A stretch of 64,000 nucleotides of DNA from Sphingobacterium sp. UBA4616. Lineage in GTDB: Bacteria; Bacteroidota; Bacteroidia; Sphingobacteriales; Sphingobacteriaceae. Where the stretch lies: NCBI GenBank assembly GCA_002386525.1, contig DGIS01000007.1, forward strand, positions 95,987 through 159,986, in the 5' to 3' direction. The position numbers and the translations under genes are program-made. Shown here piece after piece: positions 33,522-41,120 of this stretch (position 1 is its first letter; the number at the start of each line of letters is the position of its first letter). The notes beneath the pieces were generated by a model. It was not told the DNA's origin and ran no database searches. It saw only the letters and a program-made list of their open reading frames with translations.

Positions 33522-33878
33522 ATGGAAGCAAAACTTATTAAAACTGAAGAAGATTATGCACAGGCTTTAGACCGCCTTGAAGTAATATTTGATGCTAAAA
33601 TAGGTTCAAAAGAAGGAGATGAATTGGAAGTTTTGGGGCTTCTCATCGATAAATATGAGACCGAACATTTTCCTATTAATCTCCCTGATCCTGTTGAGGC
33701 CATCAAATTCAGAATGGAGCAGCTAAATTTTACACAGAATGATCTTGCTGATGTTCTTGGTCAAAAAAGCCGTGCAAGTGAAATATTAAATCGAAAGCGG
33801 AAACTCTCTCTTGAGATCATTAGAAAACTTCGCGAAAAACTCAATATCCCTACAGATGTACTTATACAAGCCTATTAG
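33522..33878 (+). CDS. HigA-like antitoxin / helix-turn-helix protein
   Basis: The 118-residue protein fits the HigA family (COG5499). An N-terminal helical part ('KTEEDYAQALDRLEVIF') holds the usual 'EGDELEVLGLLIDKYE' motif, and a C-terminal helix-turn-helix follows ('QLNFTQNDLADVLGQKSRAS', 'EILNRKRKLSLE'). HigA proteins normally neutralise HigB, whose gene lies just upstream. Here the upstream gene is the broken YoeB, 25 nt away, and no higB is present. It is therefore an orphan antitoxin or a stand-alone regulator. Confidence 0.85.
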   Translation: MEAKLIKTEEDYAQALDRLEVIFDAKIGSKEGDELEVLGLLIDKYETEHFPINLPDPVEAIKFRMEQLNFTQNDLADVLGQKSRASEILNRKRKLSLEIIRKLREKLNIPTDVLIQAY

Positions 33879-33887
33879 TAATTACTA

Positions 33888-33989
33888 CTAGGCTATAAGC
33901 TTTTCAATCTTTTGAGCTAATTTTTTGTTCTCTTCTCCGCTAAAGCTCTCTTCAAGATATTCTATTGTCTTCTCCAGCTCGTTTAACAT
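33888..33989 (-). CDS. Possible 33-residue peptide
   Basis: The frame encodes a short, highly charged helix ('MLNELEKTIEYLEESFSGEE' then 'NKKLAQKIEKLIA'). The amino-acid pattern looks protein-like, but no promoter or ribosome site is visible and it may be a fragment of a lost gene. Confidence 0.25.
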   Translation of the reverse strand: MLNELEKTIEYLEESFSGEENKKLAQKIEKLIA

Positions 33990-34126
33990 ATTTGGAGTAT
34001 ATAGCTATTACAACTACTTTTCGTAGATCTTTCGAGCTGAAAAGTGGAATAAAGTCTTTTTGTCAAACGGATTGGATCTGCATTTCTGAGCAATGGAAGC
34101 AGAAAATGGGGTATTTTGCGTAGACA

Positions 34127-34187
34127 AGGGGTCAACTTGCGCCAAATCAATAGCTTAAACACTATCTATTTAGCACAAGTTCACCCC
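34127..34187. repeat. Imperfect inverted repeat
   Basis: Arms aggggtcaacttg (34127-34139) and caagttcacccc (34176-34187) are complementary apart from one mismatch, 36 nt apart. It could be a remnant end of a mobile element, but no transposase is near. Confidence 0.3.
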
Positions 34188-34292
34188 CTATTCTGTTCAT
34201 TTCATACGTACAATCCTATTAACCAAGAACATGAAAATAATTTAACAGCTTACTTGGTTACGATTCTATATACAGATCGTTCGGAAATACGA

Positions 34293-35999
34293 TTATCCGG
34301 CTTTCACAGTCCCCGAAGAAACGGTAAATATCCCGTAATCGTCAATAAGCATCCGCTCCTTGTGCACTCCATTGTAAGCCATAATCCGATCCAATTCTTT
34401 CTGCGACCGTCGGCGCATGACCCAGTCTTTCTTCTGATGACTATTCAGCACATAAGCGATCATTTTCAACTGTGGATGCCATGGCTGTCCGGTATAGACC
34501 AGATGGCTATTTTCCTCACAAATGGAAGTCGCGCCATGTACAGCACTGCTCGCCATTTCATTGTCGCCAAACAATTCGAAAATACCGGAGATCACCACAA
34601 TATTAGGGGCAAAATCCAGTTTGCTGTATGTAGCCGGATCAAAACAGTCGTAATTGCTGAAACGTATTCCGCGGAGCCCTTTCCTCTTAATGATTTTCTC
34701 ACCGACTGCAATATTTGACAACATAAACTCATTGATCACAATCTCCACTTCTGGGTATTTTTCTTTGATGTCAAACAAATAATTTCCGGTACCGCCAGCA
34801 ATATCCAGAATTTTTACAGGTCGGCCGGTAGACTTGACCTGCTCAATATTCTCTTCTAATAGACGTAATAGATGCTGTTTGCGTATACGGATTCCTTTCC
34901 ATCCAATCGCCTCCAAGTACCCTTTATCGATGATTTTACCTAGTCCCAACCTACCCTTTGGCTCGTTGCGATAAACGTAATCCAATGAAATTCCTGAATC
35001 AAAGCCAAATTGAAGACCTAAGTTCATCCCATGACTCAATGATCCGATCTTGCCTAAAGTCCATTTTTGGAATGCATAGTTTAGCTTCTCAGCCGCTGGC
35101 ATCACCTTATGGTACAATTTCTCATATTCTTTTACCGAAAACTCGTCAGCCTCCAGTCCCTGTTCGGGCATTTGCCTTGCATAGGCTTTCGTAATAAAAT
35201 CTTTTAAATAGGTATAGACTTTCTGTCTGTTGGATTCAAACAGGATACCATGATAAAAATTACGCAGGGTAATAAATGTCTTTAGCTTGGAAGCGATGGA
35301 AACGAAGAATTGCTTTTGCACCGAGTTTTTAACCACATAGTCCTTTTCAGCAGATAGCACAATCACGGGAATATCGATTGCGGCTGCATCGTCTACGATA
35401 CGCACACCAGCTTTCAATAGATCGACCAATAAAGCGCCGTTAATGGATTTTGAGATTAGGGGATCAGCATCATAAGCCTGTTGTTGTTCGATATCATGCG
35501 TCAATACCTTCGCTTTAACATAGCTTTGGATAACAAGATCCTTTTTCAGTTTAGTTCCCAGTGCAATCATCTGATTGGCCAAGGGCACATACAGTTTGAT
35601 TTCAAATGCGGGCGCCAATAAAGCCATACCTGCAATCGGAGGGGCAAAATCATGTACCCAAGCACTTACAATGACCCCAGCAATACTATTGGCGATGACA
35701 AAGACATCCTTCGTATCAACCGCATATTCGGTATGAATATAGGACACAAAACAGTCCAGATCACGCACATTATCCATGAAAACCGGTGATACGGGCACTT
35801 TGGTATGGCCATGTCCACGCAGGTCGAATGCAAAGATGGAATAATCGGCAAACTGCGGGTCGGTAGCCATCTCCTGCAAGCGTTCTGAATGTTCATGCCC
35901 ACGGTGCAATACAATTAAAGCCTTTTGTCCCTGTTGATAATTCCAAACACGATATAGCAGTTCCCCTTGATCGAAACTCTTAAAATAACCTGATTTCAT
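34293..35999 (-). CDS. ynbC: Fused alpha/beta hydrolase and SAM-dependent methyltransferase (YnbC-like)
   Basis: The 568-residue protein has an N-terminal alpha/beta hydrolase (about 1-280): 'LIVLHRGHEHSERL', 'YSIFAFDLRGHGHT', the nucleophile elbow 'VIANSIAGVIVS', and a late acidic residue in 'VLSAEKDYVV'. The C-terminal half is a class I methyltransferase with SAM motif I 'VKILDIAGGTGNYLFDI'. The fusion and length match E. coli YnbC (585 residues). The nucleophile elbow is A-N-S-I-A rather than GxSxG. It is the last gene of the cluster, 97 nt after ynbD. It probably hydrolyses and methylates a lipid, which is an inference from neighbours. Confidence 0.88.
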   Translation of the reverse strand: MKSGYFKSFDQGELLYRVWNYQQGQKALIVLHRGHEHSERLQEMATDPQFADYSIFAFDLRGHGHTKVPVSPVFMDNVRDLDCFVSYIHTEYAVDTKDVFVIANSIAGVIVSAWVHDFAPPIAGMALLAPAFEIKLYVPLANQMIALGTKLKKDLVIQSYVKAKVLTHDIEQQQAYDADPLISKSINGALLVDLLKAGVRIVDDAAAIDIPVIVLSAEKDYVVKNSVQKQFFVSIASKLKTFITLRNFYHGILFESNRQKVYTYLKDFITKAYARQMPEQGLEADEFSVKEYEKLYHKVMPAAEKLNYAFQKWTLGKIGSLSHGMNLGLQFGFDSGISLDYVYRNEPKGRLGLGKIIDKGYLEAIGWKGIRIRKQHLLRLLEENIEQVKSTGRPVKILDIAGGTGNYLFDIKEKYPEVEIVINEFMLSNIAVGEKIIKRKGLRGIRFSNYDCFDPATYSKLDFAPNIVVISGIFELFGDNEMASSAVHGATSICEENSHLVYTGQPWHPQLKMIAYVLNSHQKKDWVMRRRSQKELDRIMAYNGVHKERMLIDDYGIFTVSSGTVKAG

Positions 36000-36096
36000 C
36001 TTTTTATAATTTATTCCATTAATACAATGGTGTATGTAATTTTAGTTTCTCTTTCGATATGCCTTTTAAAAACAAAGACCAAGCCACCCTTTTTGA

Positions 36097-37521
36097 TCAC
36101 GATCTGCCCGCGACGATAATTTTCATCAGCTGGATCGCATGATCATGTAACACCATATGCCTATTGATCGACTTCACCCGACCAATAGCTTTATTTAAAT
36201 CTAAAGATAATAATTCCTGCGTCATCAGAACAGCAAAAATCATGCTCCTACTATAACCCATTGTACAATGAATGACCATATTTTCATGTTCGTTCATTTT
36301 GCGGTAAGCGGATACCATAGCGTCTATGATCACATGGGCATGATGCAAATCGATCTCCGCAATATCCAGCAAAGGGAAAGAATAATACTTTTCCATGGCA
36401 CCTAAGAGTTTTACCTCCTCCAGCTCAGCTGCAAGGTCAAAAACAACCAGATTGCGATCCAATCCCAAGCCTATAAGTTCCGAAGCGTTCAACCTTGGCC
36501 CCACATAACAGCGGGGCAATAACTCCATCAGCGGCGGATTATTTTTCTTTCTAAAAAAACGCCACATCAATCGGTACGCAAATTGGTAAGGAGCGTAAAA
36601 TACTTTCTTTATCAGCGATATTCGACCCCGATGATCCTTTAAAAACCTCGTATTACCGCGCAGGTAATTGTAACCAACCGCAAAGCAGACGAAGGCTACC
36701 CAAGCAAAAACAATCAGCGGCAATAAATATCCCTCGCAAAGCAGCGCCAGTAGCATGAATATCCACCCAATAAGGTAATAACTATTCGCTAGTTGTTGGT
36801 TTCTGACTACCGGACGACAACTATCAAGATTTTGGGTATCAATGCCCGATTTCTCAGCTTTCTCTTCGTTCCGCCCCCTGCTTTGACCTATAGCCACCCC
36901 TTGTACCGATTGTTCAATGGCATTCGGAAAGAGTATAAAACTGAACTGAACGAGTATGCAAGCTGTCAATAGATCGATCACATGGTGCTGATATACGGCC
37001 AATGTTCCTAAACCCATCAACAGAAGCCAGATGCCCAAGATTATTTTCTTCCAACCGTTGAACTTCCAACGCAGCACCGACCAAAAAATACAGGCATAAG
37101 CGACATGCAGGGAGGGTGCCTGATTAAAAGGCGAATCATATTCCTTTAAGAAGGAAAAGAAAATAGTAAACAAAGGATATTCAACCGACGGTCTGTCAAA
37201 AGAAAACCGCAACGGAAAAAGGAGAAAGCACAATGCCGCAATCAGGGTAACAAACGTAAATCGCTTTGCATAGCACAGGAGCTCCCCTTTTTGTCGACAG
37301 TAAAACGGCACGAAGCAAAAAAACAGGCCACTACTCATATAGGGTAGGATCATCCATGGAACGAACGAAATATACTGTTCAAAATCGAATACAAAGGAAG
37401 GCACCGCAACTAAACTGGAGGCGTAGCCTGCTGTATAAGGATAGGTAAGTTGAAAAAGCAACAGGCAATAAATGGCAACAAGGAGCTGCCCACTTACCTT
37501 CTTTAATCGTTTTTCATCCAT
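36097..37521 (-). CDS. ynbD: PAP2 / dual-specificity phosphatase fusion (YnbD-like)
   Basis: The 474-residue protein starts with several membrane helices carrying PAP2-type motifs ('SPFNQAPSLHVAYACIF', then 'AVYQHHVIDLLTACILV'). More helices follow to about residue 290. The C-terminal domain (about 320-474) is a cysteine phosphatase with the active-site loop 'HCTMGYSRS'. E. coli YnbD has the same order. Two phosphatase types in one protein suggest dephosphorylation of a lipid phosphate, such as a phosphatidylglycerol-phosphate-like intermediate made by the CDP-alcohol transferase of the cluster. Its start overlaps the SDR gene by 19 bases. Confidence 0.88.
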   Translation of the reverse strand: MDEKRLKKVSGQLLVAIYCLLLFQLTYPYTAGYASSLVAVPSFVFDFEQYISFVPWMILPYMSSGLFFCFVPFYCRQKGELLCYAKRFTFVTLIAALCFLLFPLRFSFDRPSVEYPLFTIFFSFLKEYDSPFNQAPSLHVAYACIFWSVLRWKFNGWKKIILGIWLLLMGLGTLAVYQHHVIDLLTACILVQFSFILFPNAIEQSVQGVAIGQSRGRNEEKAEKSGIDTQNLDSCRPVVRNQQLANSYYLIGWIFMLLALLCEGYLLPLIVFAWVAFVCFAVGYNYLRGNTRFLKDHRGRISLIKKVFYAPYQFAYRLMWRFFRKKNNPPLMELLPRCYVGPRLNASELIGLGLDRNLVVFDLAAELEEVKLLGAMEKYYSFPLLDIAEIDLHHAHVIIDAMVSAYRKMNEHENMVIHCTMGYSRSMIFAVLMTQELLSLDLNKAIGRVKSINRHMVLHDHAIQLMKIIVAGRS

Positions 37522-38258
37522 TTGGCTTTCCTAAACATGATTTTACTTAATAATACATGGGGAAGCAGACCTAAAAATCCCATCAGCCATTTCATGCGCA
37601 TCGGAAAAATCACGATTTCTTTCTTTTGCTGTATCGCCTTTAAGATGCGTTGCGCGGCATCGTCCACGCTAATCAAAAAGGGCTTTTTGGAGAGATCCTG
37701 CTGATTAAGTTCGCGCAGTTTGGTTGTATCCACATACCCCGGTGCGATGACTGTCACCGCAATCCCATACGGAAGCAATGCCCTTCTGTAGGCATCAGCC
37801 ACTTGAATTGCAGCCCGCTTTGTTTTGCTGTACAAACTTGAGTTTGGAAAATCCAGCGTCCCCGAGACGGATGCTATTGTTGCGATCTGCCCATTTGATT
37901 GTCCACGCATGGCTTCGCGGGCGACTTCAAAACAGTTCAGGGTACCCAGCATATTGACGCGGAGCATCGCACTTGCCTCTTCATAACTGATGCGCAGTGC
38001 CACATCATCGGCATAACTTCCGGTACAATTGATAAAAAGATCCAATGTCCCATGATCACAGAAAGAATCAACGGCATCAGCCAATACGTCCCGATTACAT
38101 ACATCCACTTCAAACTTGATGAGCGCATCGTATGTCGCTTGATTGGTCAACTTTGAAAGGTCTCGACCACATACAGCAACTTCAGCCCCTTGTTGGAGGT
38201 AGCATTGTGCTAGTGCCAAACCTATTCCGCTTGTTCCGCCTGCGATAAATACCTTCAT
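37503..38258 (-). CDS. Short-chain dehydrogenase/reductase
   Basis: The 251-residue protein has the SDR cofactor motif 'GGTSGIGLALA' near residue 8, 'NCTGSYADDVALR', the catalytic serine in 'TIASVSGTLDFPNSS' and the YxxxK pair in 'LYSKTKRAAI', so the active site is complete. A hydrophobic C-terminus ('MRMKWLMGFLGLLPHVLLSK') could attach it to membrane. It would reduce or oxidise a lipid or head-group carbonyl in the cluster's pathway. E. coli ynbABCD lacks this gene. Confidence 0.88.
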   Translation of the reverse strand: MKVFIAGGTSGIGLALAQCYLQQGAEVAVCGRDLSKLTNQATYDALIKFEVDVCNRDVLADAVDSFCDHGTLDLFINCTGSYADDVALRISYEEASAMLRVNMLGTLNCFEVAREAMRGQSNGQIATIASVSGTLDFPNSSLYSKTKRAAIQVADAYRRALLPYGIAVTVIAPGYVDTTKLRELNQQDLSKKPFLISVDDAAQRILKAIQQKKEIVIFPMRMKWLMGFLGLLPHVLLSKIMFRKAKWMKND

Positions 38259-38411
38259 TTTATAAAAAAAAAAATAGCGATTATATTACCCGCTTGATCG
38301 GGCTATCCTGTCAAACAAATAAACTTTCGATGTATGCCACCTAAACTCTCCAATAGATCCCGTATTACACGATAAATACTTCCAAGAACCATTACCCAGA
38401 TACATCGTGTA

Positions 38412-39443
38412 CTACGCCATCCGCAGTTCCATCGCCCTGCGATATCCATAATTCCACTGTGCTTCCATCGCAACCGCAAATTCATCCAGACTTGCCGGAA
38501 GGGACAATGTTATTTCAAATCTACGCCAATCTATGTCTTTTCTGCAATAGTTTCCTGCTAACTTTTCCGCAGCATCCCTTGTATCGATCCATCGGAGGCC
38601 CTGAAATTGCTGATCAATATCCCGCAGGCGTTGGTTTCCGCTGAAGCCCAATACCGCTCTGACCAATCCCTCCTCCTGCAATTTATACCTCTGCTTGCGC
38701 TCACAGATTACTTCTGCTGCCAAAGACTGCGCCAGTTCTACAGGTACCAGATCAATGGCTCCACCAGCATAATATTCTCCATTCCGCTGTATTGGCTCAA
38801 TATAAAACATATCGGACATGGAAATACGAACAGCTTCCAACAAGGTTACCGTTGAATTTATTGCTACCGCAGGGGCAACAGCACTTTGTCCATAATTTTC
38901 ACCTTGAATTTGGATATTATCCAGACTTACGTTTGATAGTGCAGTGGTATTCCCCATCAGGACTTTCTGGTAGAGCTTACGTTCGCCCCGTCTCTCTCCA
39001 ACTGCTGAGCGGTCAAAAAGCATTTTCGAACCAATAATAATTGCCGGTATTTCCTCCGAAAATGGACGGTTCAAAGTCGGTAATAAGGGCGAAAGATCAT
39101 GTTCCATCTTGACCAGATAACGATCAAAAACATCTTCCAGATAAGGAGCGGATCGTTTATCCCATTGCTTTTTCAGTACATATAAACCAAGTTTGCCCAG
39201 ATGGCGCTGCTCCGTAAGCTGATGTCCACAGAAGAAACGGTAAAACTCTTCGGACTGGAGATAAGATTTTCGCTCTACATCCCTTGCAAAAGCCTGAATA
39301 ATCGCAGCGGCCAATGATCCACCGCAGGTAGCTATCAGTAAATCCGGTTTTAATCCCAGTTCGCCCAACGCCGCATACATTCCTAGGTACAAGCCAAAAC
39401 GAGTACCTCCACCTGAAAATAAAACTGCCCGTTGATAATTCAT
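38412..39443 (-). CDS. Patatin-like protein with altered catalytic residues
   Basis: The 343-residue protein has the patatin layout. The oxyanion loop is 'FSGGGTRFGLYLG' (about 9-21). The nucleophile position reads 'LLIATCGGSLAAA', where patatins have GxSxG, so the serine is a cysteine. The Asp-Gly-Gly/Ala motif reads 'YYAGGAIDLVPVE', so the catalytic aspartate is an alanine. Either it is not a lipase, or it uses different chemistry. There is no signal peptide. It sits between the SDR and CDP-diglyceride synthase genes and is clearly part of the cluster. E. coli ynbABCD lacks it. Confidence 0.82.
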   Translation of the reverse strand: MNYQRAVLFSGGGTRFGLYLGMYAALGELGLKPDLLIATCGGSLAAAIIQAFARDVERKSYLQSEEFYRFFCGHQLTEQRHLGKLGLYVLKKQWDKRSAPYLEDVFDRYLVKMEHDLSPLLPTLNRPFSEEIPAIIIGSKMLFDRSAVGERRGERKLYQKVLMGNTTALSNVSLDNIQIQGENYGQSAVAPAVAINSTVTLLEAVRISMSDMFYIEPIQRNGEYYAGGAIDLVPVELAQSLAAEVICERKQRYKLQEEGLVRAVLGFSGNQRLRDIDQQFQGLRWIDTRDAAEKLAGNYCRKDIDWRRFEITLSLPASLDEFAVAMEAQWNYGYRRAMELRMA

Positions 39444-39513
39444 TTCGCGATATATTAGATGTGCGTGTATCCTTTTACAAAGTCAAGACCCAATTCCAAT
39501 TTTTTAGTCACCA

Positions 39514-40359
39514 TTACAAATTCGTCATTTCTATCAAACAAATCAAACCATAGAACACAGGTGCATTAAACACCAGGCTATCTATCCGATCCAGTAATCC
39601 GCCATGTCCGGGGATTATTGTCCCCGTATCCTTGACTCCGGTCTTGCGTTTCAAAAAGGAGAAAAGCACATCACCACAAAATCCTAACGTACCAAAGAGC
39701 AAGCCAAGCAACGAAAAGCAGATAAAATCCCCTAATGGCAACAAGAGATAGCCCAAGATATTACTCAAAATTACAGTTAGCCCGATACCACCGATACATC
39801 CGGCAACAGTTTTGTTTGGACTGATACGCGGCACGATCTTTCGTTTACCAAAGAATTTACCCATGAGGTATTGGAATACATCGTTCAGTTCTGTTAAAAC
39901 AATGATATAGGCCACGAGCCGTAACCCAATTAGTTCATCCTGACGGATTTCGACCGTCCGGATAAAGGTCAGCTGGCTGAATGCAAGCAAGCAGGCAGCC
40001 GCTCCAAAAGTCATTCCGATCGCGGCGCTCACCGTTGTTTTCTGTTCCAACCGAAAAAAAAGCCCAATCCCTATGCACAACAGTGCAGCCCATAACAAGT
40101 AAGCTCCATACGAGCAGTAGATTAAAAGTAGCAATTGCAATAGACCAACGACAACAGCAAAGGGCAACGCAAAACTAAAATTGGGCACAAACATCTTCAT
40201 AAATTCGCGCAGGCCCTGAAAGGTAAGCCAAGAAACAAACAGCAAAGATGTTGTCTGGGGGACGAAAGCAATCGCCAATACAAGTACAATGTAGCCCCAG
40301 CTTCTGACTCTTACAGGGACATCAGCAAACTTGTCCTTCGGATTAGATACTTCACTCAT
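39514..40359 (-). CDS. ynbB: Phosphatidate cytidylyltransferase (CDP-diglyceride synthase, YnbB-like)
   Basis: The 281-residue membrane protein makes CDP-diacylglycerol from phosphatidate and CTP. It has about seven hydrophobic helices and the complete family signature near the C-terminus: 'SFLKRKTGVKDTGTIIPGHG' followed by 'GLLDRID'. The essential chromosomal cdsA is expected elsewhere; this copy is dedicated to the cluster, as in E. coli ynbB (298 residues). Its start overlaps the end of the upstream CDP-alcohol transferase gene by 8 bases. Confidence 0.92.
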   Translation of the reverse strand: MSEVSNPKDKFADVPVRVRSWGYIVLVLAIAFVPQTTSLLFVSWLTFQGLREFMKMFVPNFSFALPFAVVVGLLQLLLLIYCSYGAYLLWAALLCIGIGLFFRLEQKTTVSAAIGMTFGAAACLLAFSQLTFIRTVEIRQDELIGLRLVAYIIVLTELNDVFQYLMGKFFGKRKIVPRISPNKTVAGCIGGIGLTVILSNILGYLLLPLGDFICFSLLGLLFGTLGFCGDVLFSFLKRKTGVKDTGTIIPGHGGLLDRIDSLVFNAPVFYGLICLIEMTNL

Positions 40360-40957
40360 GTGCCACCAATGCCTTTCTCAATCGCGTTATGGAACTCAAG
40401 ACCAATAACAAACATAGCACCGCAAAAAAATAGCTCGAAAATGCAGTGATCGAAATATGCAACAAACACAAAATCCCGTATACCCCCAGCAGCAGTGCAC
40501 GGTCACTTTTCCCCATGGGCCCGTCATAACGACGGTCATTGGCAACCACTTTTCCAATTAGACCACAGAATTCATTGATCACGCTCAGAATAATAAAGCA
40601 TACAACCAGATATAAACTCTCGGGATGAAATTTCAGCAAGGGAAAGAAGATCAGGACATCGGAGACAATATCGCCCACCTCGTTCAGAACTTCACCTGTT
40701 TTACTCGTCTGATTGAAAAGACGGGCCATCATACCGTCCAGTGCATTCAACGCCATTCGTAACAATAATCCGACTGGCAATGCCAAAAAGAAAACCGGGA
40801 AACGATCGGCATACCAAAACAGCAGCGCTATAAGTATAGACAGTGCGATCGACCCGATCGTAATTTGATTTGCAGTCACCTTTTTTCGATGCAAGAAGGT
40901 CAGAATCGGCATCAATAACTGCTGAAACTTTGGTTTTAATTTATAAACAGAAATCAT
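40352..40957 (-). CDS. ynbA: CDP-alcohol phosphatidyltransferase (YnbA-like)
   Basis: The 201-residue protein (start ATG 40957, 'MISVYKLKPKFQQLLMPILT') equals E. coli YnbA in length. Six hydrophobic helices are present. The CDP-alcohol motif reads 'NALDGMMARLFNQTSKTGEV' and then 'LNEVGDIVSD', so the first and third of the four usual aspartates are asparagine. The second and fourth remain. It would join a CDP-lipid to an alcohol head group that is not identifiable from sequence. The frame is open to 41008, but the added residues are a Lys/Phe run from an A/T-rich region. It is the first gene of the cluster. Confidence 0.88.
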   Translation of the reverse strand: MISVYKLKPKFQQLLMPILTFLHRKKVTANQITIGSIALSILIALLFWYADRFPVFFLALPVGLLLRMALNALDGMMARLFNQTSKTGEVLNEVGDIVSDVLIFFPLLKFHPESLYLVVCFIILSVINEFCGLIGKVVANDRRYDGPMGKSDRALLLGVYGILCLLHISITAFSSYFFAVLCLLLVLSSITRLRKALVAHE

Positions 40958-41001
40958 ATTGTACGAGCTATAGCTCTCTTTTTTATTTTTTTTAAAAAAA
41001 A

Positions 41002-41032
41002 TTTGCATAGTGTAATAAATACACTATATTTG
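41002..41032 (+). promoter_or_regulatory. Strong plus-strand promoter with a palindrome between its boxes
   Basis: TTTG (41002-41005), 19 nt, TATATTTG (41025-41032): this matches the Bacteroidota consensus exactly. The spacer contains the perfect inverted repeat atagtgta-N5-tacactat (41007-41027), a likely repressor site. It points away from ynbA and toward a terminator 35 nt further on, with no open frame between. Confidence 0.72.
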
Positions 41033-41037
41033 TGTCA

Positions 41038-41106
41038 TCATAATTTAGGTTTATAATTGGTTATTTAAGGTTTTCATTCTCCCCGTTTGAAAACCTTTTT
41101 TTTTGT
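41038..41106 (+). ncRNA. Candidate small RNA between ynbA and the TPM gene
   Basis: A consensus promoter ends at 41032 and a Rho-independent terminator (stem aaggttttca / tgaaaacctt, 41068-41098, then a run of T to 41104) ends about 70 nt later. There is no ATG in between, and both flanking genes lie on the other strand. The simplest reading is a short independent RNA. It could instead be the leader of a lost gene. Confidence 0.5.
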
Positions 41107-41120
41107 CCTTAAATTATGGA

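Larger units (their letters stand above)
33879..34292. other. Gap between the toxin-antitoxin remnants and the ynb cluster
   Basis: About 410 bases hold no convincing gene. A 33-codon minus-strand frame (33888-33989) and an imperfect inverted repeat (34127-34187) are listed separately. Confidence 0.5.

Noticed and set aside
34116..34718. A 200-codon plus-strand frame overlapping the end of ynbC
   Set aside because: Most of it lies opposite a clear methyltransferase domain, and the product has no recognisable features.
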